The position numbers and the translations under genes were made by a program. DNA of 64,000 nt from Akkermansia sp. (GTDB lineage: Bacteria > Verrucomicrobiota > Verrucomicrobiia > Verrucomicrobiales > Akkermansiaceae), in contig JAFWZG010000052.1 of NCBI GenBank assembly GCA_017517385.1, forward strand, positions 1 to 64,000. Reading direction: 5' to 3'. Within the stretch, counting starts at the first letter, position 1, and each line of letters opens with the position of its first letter. Positions 51,155 through 59,494 of the stretch are shown piece by piece. The notes beneath the pieces are model-generated. The model worked only from the letters and a program-made list of their open reading frames with translations. It searched no databases and had not been told where the DNA came from.

Positions 51155-52951
51155 ATGGGTAGTAAAGAAGACAGCAAATATACAAACGACAGTGATCGTA
51201 ATTCTCAGGTTCACAACATCATATCCCAGCTGAACGCCGAAAGACCTTCTCATGAGAAATCACGAGAGGTAGTACTGCGTGCGGACGGCACTAAGTCCAT
51301 TCGCGTGGTAAAGAAGAGGAAAGTGATGGTAAGCCGAGATGAAAAGAATCGCAGAAGCCGCAGGAGTTTTGTGCATGCGCTTCTGATTGTGATTTTGCTT
51401 GCCTTCCTTGTTGGGGCTTTCTTTGCATACCGTGTATCCCAGTTCTCTAGCGATTCCTATTACAGTAATCTCCAGACTGAGGTTGCGCGTGCATGGGGGG
51501 CCGATGAGGTTCGCTTTGTGGGGGCCCGTTTGGATGGTATGGTGCTTCGCATCGATAATGTGGTTGCAACGTTCTCTCAGAATAAGATGGTGGAGCGTCT
51601 GGAAATCAGTGAATTGAGCTGTTCTCTCTCCACAGGCTCGTTCTTTACGGGTGTTCTTAAGACGGATGAAGTGAAGATTGCCCGTGGTACGCTGGTTCTT
51701 CCTGAAGGCGTGGAGCAGCTGGATATCCCTTTGTGGAATGGCGAGAAAATTTGGGAGATTAAGCGTGTATCCTGCCCGGATTTCAGTTGCTATTTTGGCA
51801 GCCCTCAGCTTGGTGCGGTAAGTTTGGAGCATGTGAATGCTTACATGTATTATCCCGGTTCATCCCGAGACTCTCGTGTGGTTGTACTGCGTGGTGGCAC
51901 CGTGCATATCAAGGGCATGCGTCCCATGGAGGTGCTTGATGGTAAAGTGCAGATAACGCCTATTGCCGTGGAGAATATTCGTGTAAAAGCTACTACGGAT
52001 ATCAATCGTGAGAAGGATGCTACTCCCAGTTCTTTCGTAACAATCAGCGGGCATTTTAGTAAAGGTGGGTCTTTGGCTACACCCTTGGAACTGGATACAG
52101 ATAATATTGATTTTGCTGAGTTCACTAATGGCCGTTATTCTCACATCCTTAATGCTAGGACTATGCCGTCTGCTACCGGCTCGAACAAACCTGTAGCCCG
52201 GATTATTCTCCCATTTGGTATGGAGCGTCCTTGCTTTGAGGGGTCATTTGCTCTGCGTGATATCAAGGTAACGCCCATGCCTATCATGACCGCTATCCTT
52301 GATCATATTGAGCCTGCCAGACGCCGCCTGTACCTGCCTCTGCGCATTGATCGCGGCCGTGTATCTCTCTCCTCATCTGAGGAAGGCCTGAAACTGGTCT
52401 TCAATCAGAATGAGATGCGCGAGCTTGATGTAATGGCCATGGATGCGGAGCTCACCGTAAATCAGAATAATGATTTGTCCGGTTATATTTCATATGGTAT
52501 ACCGGCTTCTCTGACGCATGTCGAATATCCTGATGGTTTGGCAGACCCCCTGTTCCGAGATGATGGCACAACGGCTTGGGTTCGTACTACCCTTTCCGGT
52601 ACTGCAAATGCTCCGAGTGATAATACAGCGGAACTTGAGGCTGCTGCTGATGAAGCTCGCAAGACGCGTCCTGCACGCACGCCCTTCCATCATATTGATG
52701 TGGACGCTCTGGTAGATCAGGTGCAGGGAGAATCCTCCGATACTGCGGGTGAGACTGGAGACGCTTCTGAAACAGATAACAGCCCTTCTTCTGACGCACA
52801 GCCCTCGAATGGTGGAAACGAGTCGATCAACAGAGGGAACTCCAACTCTGAGAGGTCTAATCCCTTTGATAATTCTTCTAGTTCTCCCTTTGATGATGCT
52901 GGTCTTTCGCTTCCTGCGAATCCTTTGGCGTTTCCGCCGTCAGCACTGTAA
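51155..52951 (+). CDS. Single-span inner-membrane protein with AsmA-like periplasmic part
   Basis: 598 residues. A basic, charged cytoplasmic N-terminus (about 1-71) is followed by a transmembrane helix (72-92, FVHALLIVILLAFLVGAFFAY) and a long periplasmic beta-rich region with repeated strand motifs (LRIDNVVATFSQNKMVERLEISEL, FFTGVLKTDEVKIARGTLVL, LSGYISYGI). This pattern resembles AsmA/DUF3971-like proteins that bridge membranes and handle lipids. The tail (about 500-598) is Ser/Asn/Asp-rich and disordered. It begins 14 bases after the secretin gene and 15 bases before the acyltransferase gene, which suggests an envelope operon. The AsmA-like reading is tentative. Confidence 0.6.
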   Translation: MGSKEDSKYTNDSDRNSQVHNIISQLNAERPSHEKSREVVLRADGTKSIRVVKKRKVMVSRDEKNRRSRRSFVHALLIVILLAFLVGAFFAYRVSQFSSDSYYSNLQTEVARAWGADEVRFVGARLDGMVLRIDNVVATFSQNKMVERLEISELSCSLSTGSFFTGVLKTDEVKIARGTLVLPEGVEQLDIPLWNGEKIWEIKRVSCPDFSCYFGSPQLGAVSLEHVNAYMYYPGSSRDSRVVVLRGGTVHIKGMRPMEVLDGKVQITPIAVENIRVKATTDINREKDATPSSFVTISGHFSKGGSLATPLELDTDNIDFAEFTNGRYSHILNARTMPSATGSNKPVARIILPFGMERPCFEGSFALRDIKVTPMPIMTAILDHIEPARRRLYLPLRIDRGRVSLSSSEEGLKLVFNQNEMRELDVMAMDAELTVNQNNDLSGYISYGIPASLTHVEYPDGLADPLFRDDGTTAWVRTTLSGTANAPSDNTAELEAAADEARKTRPARTPFHHIDVDALVDQVQGESSDTAGETGDASETDNSPSSDAQPSNGGNESINRGNSNSERSNPFDNSSSSPFDDAGLSLPANPLAFPPSAL

Positions 52952-52966
52952 TTGTAGCGGTTTGAT

Positions 52967-53653
52967 ATGTCCAACGAAATACGAAAAAAGTGGTGGACAG
53001 TACCCTTGGGGCACCTAGTGTGGTGCCTCATTGCGGGTGTGTGTTGTACACTCCGCAAGAAGATTATTAATCTAAATGGGCCTGATGATCCTTGGGGTGA
53101 TTACCAGTGTATCATTGCTCTTTGGCACAATCGAGTGTTTTCTCCATGCCATGTGTACCGTTACGTGGTGAAAGGCAAGTTGCCCATGAGTATGCTCACC
53201 AGTGCGAGTAAGGATGGTGCCATGCTTGCAACCGTGGCGAAAGATTATGGCATGCGCGCGGTTCGTGGCTCTAGTCATCGTCGTGGTGCGGCAGGGTTTC
53301 GTGATATGGTACGCGAGCTGCAGGATGGCTGCTGCATGTGCATCACTCCGGACGGTCCCAAGGGCCCTATCTATAAGTGCCGTCCCGGCGTGGTGCGCTT
53401 GGCATCCATGAGTGGATACCCCATTATTCCGGCTTGCATTGATTATTCATCTTATTGGCGTATCAGTAAAGCATGGGACGGCTTTGTTATTCCCAAGCCC
53501 TTCTCCAAGGTAACCATTACCTGGGGGAAGAAGATTTATGTGCCGGCTGATATCACAGATGAGCAGCAGGCAGAGTATTGCCGTATGGTGGAGGAGGCCC
53601 TTGCTTATGGGCGCCCGGATCTCGCGCCTATGGAAATTGAAGAACAGAAATAA
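52967..53653 (+). CDS. DUF374-type lysophospholipid acyltransferase
   Basis: 228 residues. It matches the DUF374 acyltransferase family: [76 protein letters not shown] (read in parts) and [14 protein letters not shown] hydrophobic N-terminal segment ([16 protein letters not shown]) may anchor it in the inner membrane. Family members are linked to lipid A or phospholipid acylation; the substrate here is not determined. It lies between the AsmA-like gene and folD, 5 bases before the latter. Confidence 0.85.
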   Translation: MSNEIRKKWWTVPLGHLVWCLIAGVCCTLRKKIINLNGPDDPWGDYQCIIALWHNRVFSPCHVYRYVVKGKLPMSMLTSASKDGAMLATVAKDYGMRAVRGSSHRRGAAGFRDMVRELQDGCCMCITPDGPKGPIYKCRPGVVRLASMSGYPIIPACIDYSSYWRISKAWDGFVIPKPFSKVTITWGKKIYVPADITDEQQAEYCRMVEEALAYGRPDLAPMEIEEQK

Positions 53654-53658
53654 ACTTT

Positions 53659-54537
53659 ATGTCAACAACCATTATTGATGGTAAGCAAGTTGCTGCCCAG
53701 ATTCGTGCCGGTCTTGTAGCTGAAATCGAAGAGCTGAAAGCTCAGGGAAAGACCCCGGGGCTGGCAGTTGTGCTCGTTGGTGAAGACCCGGCTTCTCAGG
53801 TGTATGTAGGCTCCAAGGTTCGTGCTTGTGAAGAGCTTGGACTTTACTCACAGAAGTGGGAGCTGCCTGCAGATACTTCTCAGGAGGAGCTAGTGGCGCT
53901 TATTCATAAGCTGAACGCTGATGACCGCATACATGGCATTCTTGTTCAGAGTCCTCCTCCGCCTCACATTGATGAAGAGGCCGTCATTCTGAACATTGAC
54001 CCTCGCAAGGACGTGGATGGTTTTCATCCTGCCAACGTGGCCAAGCTGGTGCTTGAGGATGAAGAGGGCTTTGTTCCCTGTACCCCTCTGGGTTGCATGG
54101 AACTGCTGAAAGCCTATGGTATTCCTACTGCCGGCAAGCATGCCGTTGTTATCGGTCGCAGTCTTATCGTGGGCAAGCCCATGGCAAACTTGCTGGTGAG
54201 TAAGAAGGCAAATGCCACTGTCACTATTGCTCATTCTCGCACAGCGGATTTGCCAGCCGTTTGCCGCACTGCTGATATCATCGTGGCAGCCGTTGGTCGA
54301 CCTGAGATGGTAAAGGCTGACTATGTGAAAGAGGGTGCCGTGGTGATTGATGTGGGTATCAATCGCATTCCGGATGCTACCCGTCCTCGTGGCTACCGAA
54401 TTGTCGGTGACGTGGATTATGCTGATGTGGTGGATAAGTGTTCTGCCATAACGCCTGTGCCCGGTGGTGTAGGCCCCATGACCATTGCCATGCTGATGGC
54501 AAACACAGTGAAGGCCTGCCGCCAGCTTACCCGATAA
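53659..54537 (+). CDS. folD: Methylene-THF dehydrogenase / methenyl-THF cyclohydrolase
   Basis: 292 residues, the normal length. A bifunctional cytoplasmic enzyme interconverting 5,10-methylene-THF and 10-formyl-THF with NADP. Marks are the catalytic Lys region [45 protein letters not shown], the nucleotide loop [16 protein letters not shown] and [15 protein letters not shown]. It closes the secretin-AsmA-acyltransferase-folD run, with a terminator 16 bases after the stop. It supplies the one-carbon units used by fmt and thyA elsewhere in the window. Confidence 0.97.
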   Translation: MSTTIIDGKQVAAQIRAGLVAEIEELKAQGKTPGLAVVLVGEDPASQVYVGSKVRACEELGLYSQKWELPADTSQEELVALIHKLNADDRIHGILVQSPPPPHIDEEAVILNIDPRKDVDGFHPANVAKLVLEDEEGFVPCTPLGCMELLKAYGIPTAGKHAVVIGRSLIVGKPMANLLVSKKANATVTIAHSRTADLPAVCRTADIIVAAVGRPEMVKADYVKEGAVVIDVGINRIPDATRPRGYRIVGDVDYADVVDKCSAITPVPGGVGPMTIAMLMANTVKACRQLTR

Positions 54538-54553
54538 ACTCTTTTAACCTCAC

Positions 54554-54592
54554 GCCTCCCTGTTTGTTTCCTGAAACAGGGAGGCCTTTTTT
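54554..54592 (+). terminator. Terminator of folD
   Basis: Perfect arms GCCTCCCTGTTT and AAACAGGGAGGC followed by TTTTTT. The next gene's ATG begins directly after the T run. Confidence 0.88.
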
Positions 54593-55285
54593 ATGGCTGT
54601 TCATCATACGTTGAATGCTTGGGAAACAGAACAGCTGGCGGCGCACCGCCGGCTTGTCACTGACCTCCTCGCTATTGCCCGGGAAGAGTTGCCCAAGAAT
54701 CCTCTCACGCATAGCCCTCGAAGGCTGGCCCTTTCTGTGCGTTTGCAGGAAGCTTTCCGCAAGAGAACATGTCCTGCCGGCATCAGTTTACTGCTGGGTG
54801 GACTCGCGGATGATGATTATCGCCCTCCCAAAGTGATTGATTATATCAACGCTGAAGATTCTACTCCGCGGGGGTATTGGCCTTCGATAAGCGCTGAACT
54901 CTTGCGTGCCTGTGAAGATTCCCTAGCTTATCTACAGCCGCTTGCTTTCTGTTACTTGCTACCTGCCTATCTGAAACTCTGGCTGGAGCGCCCGGATTAT
55001 TTGTGTGCGGACTCCGTATTTTTCTATCTTTGCTATGAGCCGGATGGGAAGGGGAAGGAACAGCTTTCCCCGCTTTCACAAGCCGAGCAGGACATTGTGT
55101 CGGACATTGTTAATGAGTACCGATGTCATGCCGTTTTTTCTGATTTGGATCTCCTGTATCCCGGGCTGTTGCCTTGGGAACACGTGCGCCGACTGACTGA
55201 GAGTCCCGATACCTCAGAGGTTGAATTCGCTGAGTTTCTCGCTCTTGAATACGCTGAACGTACAGGATACCTTTCAGAAAAATAA
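54593..55285 (+). CDS. Unrecognised cytoplasmic protein
   Basis: 230 residues, no signal peptide or membrane segment. The sequence is mainly helical. A central motif SLAYLQPLAFCYLLPAYLKLWLE recalls small families of the DUF6714 type (an early Pro, then F-Y-LPAYL), but I am not certain. The ATG touches the T run of the folD terminator, so either a promoter lies inside the hairpin region, read-through is used, or the true start is further in (for example TTG 54611). An A/T-rich gap of 120 bases follows. Confidence 0.6.
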   Translation: MAVHHTLNAWETEQLAAHRRLVTDLLAIAREELPKNPLTHSPRRLALSVRLQEAFRKRTCPAGISLLLGGLADDDYRPPKVIDYINAEDSTPRGYWPSISAELLRACEDSLAYLQPLAFCYLLPAYLKLWLERPDYLCADSVFFYLCYEPDGKGKEQLSPLSQAEQDIVSDIVNEYRCHAVFSDLDLLYPGLLPWEHVRRLTESPDTSEVEFAEFLALEYAERTGYLSEK

Positions 55286-55306
55286 AAAGATAAAAAACGG
55301 TAAAAG

Positions 55307-55334
55307 TTAAAAAACGATAAGAAAGTTGTAGAAT
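55307..55334 (+). promoter_or_regulatory. Possible promoter of the twin small secreted proteins
   Basis: TTAAAA (55307-55312), 16-base spacer, TAGAAT (55329-55334) within an A/T-rich stretch. The leader of about 68 bases contains a hairpin, GCCCC CATATGA GGGGC (about 55366-55382). Confidence 0.35.
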
Positions 55335-55408
55335 TTAGTATTTTTGTGCGTTCTCATGGTCAGAGGCCCCCATATGAGGGGCTGCAACAACTAAAAGAAA
55401 GCACAATT

Positions 55409-55705
55409 ATGAAAAAACAATTCGTTAAGATGGCCGCTGTAGCGGTGATGGTACTGGGAATGGCAAGCGCACAGTCTAGCGCCGCTGAAGTATCGCTGAA
55501 AGTAAATCTGTCCAATGGTGTGGTCAGTCTCTCCAGCAGCGATAATTGCTGCCATCATCAGGTAGATAATCACAGAAGGGTAGATGTAAACCGCCGTGAG
55601 GCTCAGCGCCGTGAAGAGATGCGCCGCCGCGAAGAAATGAGACGCCGAGAACAGCAGCGCCACCATGCCGCAGCACGCCGCGCTAATCATCATGGCCGCC
55701 GTTAA
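55409..55705 (+). CDS. Small secreted Arg/His-rich protein, first of a tandem pair
   Basis: 98 residues from the ATG at 55409 (an upstream in-frame start would spoil the signal peptide). The signal peptide MKKQFVKMAAVAVMVLGMAS...SSAAE gives a mature protein of about 73 residues. It has a short beta-like part (VSLKVNLSNGVVSLSS), the motif NCCHHQVDNHRRVDVNRR, and then a strongly basic helix (RREEMRRREEMRRREQQRHH). The Cys-Cys-His-His group could bind metal, and the basic helix could bind nucleic acid or acidic polymers. Both ideas are inference. The following gene is a clear duplicate, including its leader (AAAAGAAAGCACAATTATG). Confidence 0.7.
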   Translation: MKKQFVKMAAVAVMVLGMASAQSSAAEVSLKVNLSNGVVSLSSSDNCCHHQVDNHRRVDVNRREAQRREEMRRREEMRRREQQRHHAAARRANHHGRR

Positions 55706-55738
55706 TTAGAAAAACAACAATTAAAAGAAAACACAATC

Positions 55739-56035
55739 ATGAAAAAGCAATTCGTTAAGTTCGCAGCCGTAGCGTTGATGGCATTGGGGGTAGTAAGTGC
55801 ACAGGCAAGTGCTGCTGAGGTAGCAGTGAGAGTAAATCTGGCAAATGGTCAGGTAAGAGTTTCTCGAGATGCTCGTTGCTGTCACCACAAGGTAGATAAT
55901 CACCGAAGAGTGAACGCTCACCGCCTTGAAGCCCTGCGTCGTGCAGAAATGCGCCGCCGAGAGGAAATGCGCCGCCGAGAGCAGCAACGCCGTCACTCCG
56001 CAGCTCACTGTGATAATCATCGTGGACGCCGTTAA
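55739..56035 (+). CDS. Small secreted Arg/His-rich protein, second of a tandem pair
   Basis: 98 residues, the same length as the previous gene. It has the same layout: signal peptide MKKQFVKFAAVALMALG...ASAAE, beta-like segment VAVRVNLANGQVRVS, motif RCCHHKVDNHRRVNAHRLE, and a basic helix (RRAEMRRREEMRRREQQR). The leader AAAAGAAAACACAATCATG copies that of the first gene. The pair ends at a strong terminator. No known family is recognised. Conservation of CCHH-VDNHRRV between the copies suggests that the motif matters most. Confidence 0.7.
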   Translation: MKKQFVKFAAVALMALGVVSAQASAAEVAVRVNLANGQVRVSRDARCCHHKVDNHRRVNAHRLEALRRAEMRRREEMRRREQQRRHSAAHCDNHRGRR

Positions 56036-56092
56036 TCTCAGGAAGATAAATCTATGGATGACCCACCAGACACAGATATTATAACACAGCAC

Positions 56093-56141
56093 CGCCGCTG
56101 AGCCTTTCCGAAGAACTGGAAACTCAGCGGCGTTTTTTTTT
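56093..56141 (+). terminator. Terminator of the twin small secreted proteins
   Basis: Perfect arms CGCCGCTGAG and CTCAGCGGCG with a 20-base loop, followed by nine T. Confidence 0.88.
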
Positions 56142-56152
56142 GTTTCTATTTT

Positions 56153-56623
56153 TCAGGCTTTCGTGTAAAGCACGGAGTCAAAGCCCTCAAACTTCTCCAG
56201 CTCTTTGCGCTGGGAAAAGAATTCTTTGAAAGGAGGGAAGTAAGTATCCGCCGGCCAGCTGCCGTGTACTTCAGATACATAGAGCCCGCTCATGAGCGGC
56301 AGCATGAGGGCATAAATCTGTGCTCCTCCTATAACCATGATTTCTTCGCTCTGAAGCTCCATGCCGTCGAGTTCTTGCAGAGAATGAATGACGGTGGCTC
56401 CGGGGGCTTCAAAATCCATATCACGTGTGAGCACGATATTCTGGCGGCCTGGTAGCGGGCGGCCCAGACTCTGCCAAGTTTTGCGCCCCATGAGGATGGG
56501 GTGGCCCATGGTGAGGCGCTTGAAGAGTTTGAGATCATCAGGCAGGCGCCAGGGCATGGTGTTATTTAGTCCGATGGCGCGGTCTTCTGCCATGGCAACG
56601 ACTCCGGTAAAAGTAAGGCTCAT
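56153..56623 (-). CDS. folA: Dihydrofolate reductase
   Basis: 156 residues, the typical length. It reduces dihydrofolate to THF with NADPH. Marks are VVAMAEDRAIGLNNTMPWRLPDDLKLFK, MGRKTWQSLGRPLPGRQN (each read in parts) and IMVIGGAQIYALM. It is the last gene of the pyrF-thyA-methyltransferase-folA operon, 14 bases after the methyltransferase. It regenerates the folate that thymidylate synthase oxidises, so its presence beside thyA makes metabolic sense. Confidence 0.96.
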   Translation of the reverse strand: MSLTFTGVVAMAEDRAIGLNNTMPWRLPDDLKLFKRLTMGHPILMGRKTWQSLGRPLPGRQNIVLTRDMDFEAPGATVIHSLQELDGMELQSEEIMVIGGAQIYALMLPLMSGLYVSEVHGSWPADTYFPPFKEFFSQRKELEKFEGFDSVLYTKA

Positions 56624-56637
56624 GAGGTGTGGTGGTG

Positions 56638-57765
56638 TTAGTGTTTTTCTACGAGGAAGAGGTATTCTTTCAATTTAATATCTCTGTTTCTGAGATTTCG
56701 GCAGCCCCGGAAGGTATTGTAATCCGTTTCCAGTGCGCTTACTTTGCCGATGGAGTTCAGGTGCTCCATAAAGTCATCATATTTAACGAAGCCCTCAGAG
56801 TTGTATGAGATGAGAATGAAGCGCGCCGGGCATTCATTAATGAGGTGGAAGAGCTCATCACGCGCAGACTGTGGTTTGTTGTATGCGGAGCGTTTCCAAC
56901 CGCGAGGAATTCCGGATTCCGGGGAGTATGATTCCGGTTTCTCGTAATTGGCTACCAAGTTCAGCATGAAGTAATTTGACCCGTACGGGTGCTGATTATA
57001 GGGGGGATCCAGGTAGGCTAAATCCACCTCAGGCATATTCTGCACTGCATGAATAGCTCTGCCATGGAGAATATGATTGGTGGTGTGATGCTTGGAGAAA
57101 ACCGGTAGCGTTAGTTCGATATTACCCAGTATGCGGGAAAGTGCATTTCTTCCTTCACCTCCAAACTGGCCTCGACCTTCACTGTTTTTATAAAATCCTT
57201 TGAAAACGCCGGCCGTGTTGGTATGTACTGATGCACCGTAGAGCAAGGGGGCCATGAAGAAGGGGAATAGGCGCTCTGGCAATCTGTGAATAGCGCGGCT
57301 GGCCGTATCCAGATACATGGCGTTTCTCCGCGTGTAAAAGGCGCGCTCGCCGGGGCGTATATCCTCATCATTAGCCGGGGCGTACATCTCCGTAATGAAA
57401 CCGGGTGTCAGGTGGAGGAGTTCGCCCTGCAGGGCTCCGAGTTGTTCTGCGAGTTCTTCGTGGTTCAGCTCATCTGCATTGGCCAAATAGCAGCGGTTAA
57501 TGATGTGGGCGTAATCTTCCAAATCATTTACGTACAAATCAGTAGCATGTTGTTTCAACAACCTTGCCACGATGCCGGAGCCGGAGAAGGCATCCAAGCA
57601 ACTGAGTTTTCTGCCCCCCAGCCGCTCGCGTACTTGCATGATGCCCTTACTGATGAATCCCAGCAGTGAACGCTTGTTACCGATATAGGTGATTATCTGC
57701 TCCGCCAAGTAGGCGGGATTTTCTTCACATTCCGGTGGCTGGGGCATGGTGTCAGGGCTGGTCAA
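56638..57765 (-). CDS. D12-class adenine-specific DNA methyltransferase
   Basis: 375 residues. An N6-adenine DNA methyltransferase of the D12 (Dam/type II) class. The SAM-binding motif I is [11 protein letters not shown] (F60-SGSG) and the catalytic motif is DPPY (253-256, in [12 protein letters not shown]). The N-terminal [12 protein letters not shown] matches motif X of this class. No restriction endonuclease gene is adjacent, so it looks like an orphan methylase. Its start overlaps the thyA stop by four bases (ATGA), tying it to nucleotide synthesis genes. The recognition sequence cannot be read from the protein. Confidence 0.9.
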   Translation of the reverse strand: MTSPDTMPQPPECEENPAYLAEQIITYIGNKRSLLGFISKGIMQVRERLGGRKLSCLDAFSGSGIVARLLKQHATDLYVNDLEDYAHIINRCYLANADELNHEELAEQLGALQGELLHLTPGFITEMYAPANDEDIRPGERAFYTRRNAMYLDTASRAIHRLPERLFPFFMAPLLYGASVHTNTAGVFKGFYKNSEGRGQFGGEGRNALSRILGNIELTLPVFSKHHTTNHILHGRAIHAVQNMPEVDLAYLDPPYNQHPYGSNYFMLNLVANYEKPESYSPESGIPRGWKRSAYNKPQSARDELFHLINECPARFILISYNSEGFVKYDDFMEHLNSIGKVSALETDYNTFRGCRNLRNRDIKLKEYLFLVEKH

Positions 57766-58577
57766 ACGGAGATGGGCGCCTTGATATGTGGGTGCGGATT
57801 ATAGTTCTCCAGTGTGAAATCCTCGTAATCAAAGCCATCAATGGCAGTGACCTCGGGATTCAGCTTCATGGTGGGCAGGGGACGCGGCTCACGGGTAAGC
57901 TGCAGGCGTGCCTGCTCAAGATGATTCTTATACAGGTGCAAATCACCGAAAGTGTGCACGAACTCGCGCGCTTCATAGCCGCACACCTGAGCCACCATCA
58001 TGAGCAGCAGAGCATAGCTAGCTATATTGAAGGGGACACCCAAGAACAAGTCACAGCTGCGCTGGTACAGCTGCAAGCTCAGGCCATGCTTTTCTCCCTC
58101 TTTCTGTGCGGGAATAACACAGAACTGGTACAGGCAGTGGCAGGGCGGCAACGCCATGTTGTCCACCTCTGCCACATTCCATGCTGTAACGATGTGGCGG
58201 CGGCTCCAAGGATTATTCTTCAGGCCATTGATGAGTTTTGCAATCTGGTCTATACTGCCGCCTTCACCATCCGGCCATTTGCGCCACTGGCTGCCGTACA
58301 CAGGTCCGAGGTCACCGTTCTCATCAGCCCATTCATCCCAGATGCTCACCCCATGCTCCTGCAGGTAGCGTACATTCGTGCTACCCTTGAGGAACCAGAG
58401 CAGCTCGTATATGATGGAGCGCAGGTGAAGCTTCTTTGTGGTAAGGCAGGGAAAGCCTTTCCGTAAATCGAAGCGGGCCTGGCGTCCGAACACACCGATG
58501 GTGCCGGTTCCGGTGCGGTCATCGCGTCCCACACCGTTGGTCAGCACATCGTCGAGTAGCTCCAGATACTGTTTCAT
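57762..58577 (-). CDS. thyA: Thymidylate synthase
   Basis: 271 residues, typical of the ThyA (not ThyX) type. It methylates dUMP to dTMP using methylene-THF. Marks are [27 protein letters not shown], the nucleophile C146 in [25 protein letters not shown] and HLYKNHLEQ. It is 19 bases after pyrF and overlaps the methyltransferase by four bases. Substrate supply by FolD and folate recycling by FolA are encoded nearby. Confidence 0.97.
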   Translation of the reverse strand: MKQYLELLDDVLTNGVGRDDRTGTGTIGVFGRQARFDLRKGFPCLTTKKLHLRSIIYELLWFLKGSTNVRYLQEHGVSIWDEWADENGDLGPVYGSQWRKWPDGEGGSIDQIAKLINGLKNNPWSRRHIVTAWNVAEVDNMALPPCHCLYQFCVIPAQKEGEKHGLSLQLYQRSCDLFLGVPFNIASYALLLMMVAQVCGYEAREFVHTFGDLHLYKNHLEQARLQLTREPRPLPTMKLNPEVTAIDGFDYEDFTLENYNPHPHIKAPISV

Positions 58578-58596
58578 GGACGAAGCGTGTTATTCA

Positions 58597-59376
58597 TCAG
58601 AGCGAAAGGGCCTCGCGAATCTGCAGAGCGTATTTCTCAGCACGCTCGGCAAGGCTCAGTTCAGGATCACGGTAAAGAATACCACGGGATACGTTGATAA
58701 CAGGAGGTGCCACACGGGTGCCTCCGGTAAGTGCGCTCAGGTCACCGCCCTGAGCTCCAAGGCCGGGGATGAGCAGGGGGGCATCCGGCAGCTCATTGAG
58801 CAGCTCACTGCTGGCATTCGTAAGGCCCATCACCATGCCTACTTCTGTAGCGGCACCCTCAGCGCGTGCGCGTTCCACCATGTCACCCACAAGCTGGTAT
58901 ACTTTGCGGCCGTTAGCAAGTGTCTGACGCTCAATGTCTGCTGAGCCTGCATTTGACGTAACCGCGAGCAGGTAAACTGCCTTGCCGGGGTGGCTCAGGA
59001 AGGGCTCCAGAATGTCATAGCCCATGAAGGGATTCAGCGTCACGGCGTCCACTTTCATGCGCTCGAAGTATGCCTGCGCGTAGTACTTCTGGGTCTCGCC
59101 GATGTCTCCGCGCTTGGCATCCAGAATGACCGGAATGTCTGCGGGCATCTCTGCCAGCAGCTCTTCGAGCATTTTCAGCCCGGGAAGGCCCATGGCCTCA
59201 AAGTAAGCGATATTCGGCTTGTATGCCGCTGCATACGGAGCCGTTTCTGTTACCACCTTGCGCAGCCAGTCGGCCAGCTCATTGATGTTTTCCGTCTGCG
59301 GGCGGGGATCCAGCCCTACACAGAGTGCGGAGCGGGTCGCGTTGATTCTTGCCTGAAGTTTTTCCGTGAATTTCAT
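58597..59376 (-). CDS. pyrF: Orotidine 5'-phosphate decarboxylase (type 2)
   Basis: 259 residues from the ATG at 59376, chosen because the earlier ATG at 59388 overlaps the -10 box. It decarboxylates OMP to UMP. The catalytic charged group is D86-A-K88 and D91 in ILDAKRGDIGET. Other marks are CVGLDPRPQ, YKPNIAYFEA and NVSRGI. The longer chain and the Asn in VTSNAGS fit the type 2 group. It is the first gene of the operon pyrF-thyA-methyltransferase-folA. Confidence 0.95.
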   Translation of the reverse strand: MKFTEKLQARINATRSALCVGLDPRPQTENINELADWLRKVVTETAPYAAAYKPNIAYFEAMGLPGLKMLEELLAEMPADIPVILDAKRGDIGETQKYYAQAYFERMKVDAVTLNPFMGYDILEPFLSHPGKAVYLLAVTSNAGSADIERQTLANGRKVYQLVGDMVERARAEGAATEVGMVMGLTNASSELLNELPDAPLLIPGLGAQGGDLSALTGGTRVAPPVINVSRGILYRDPELSLAERAEKYALQIREALSL

Positions 59377-59386
59377 GCTGCCCGTC

Positions 59387-59415
59387 ATTCTATCATATTC
59401 TGCATAGAGTGGCAA
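59387..59415 (-). promoter_or_regulatory. Promoter of the pyrF operon
   Basis: Minus strand TTGCCA (59415-59410), 17-base spacer, TAGAAT (59392-59387), 10 bases before the ATG at 59376, leaving a leader of about 3 bases. Confidence 0.6.
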
Positions 59416-59428
59416 GTCTTTATAAATG

Positions 59429-59464
59429 AATCGTCCCCGGAGAGGCTCATCTTCGGGGACGATT
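59429..59464 (-). terminator. Terminator of the secreted-protein gene at 59495
   Basis: Arms AATCGTCCCC and GGGGACGATT with a 16-base loop; on the minus strand the stem is followed by a moderately T-rich run (CATTTAT). Confidence 0.65.
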
Positions 59465-59494
59465 TATGTTAAAATGAGTGTTTGTCTGAGAGGA

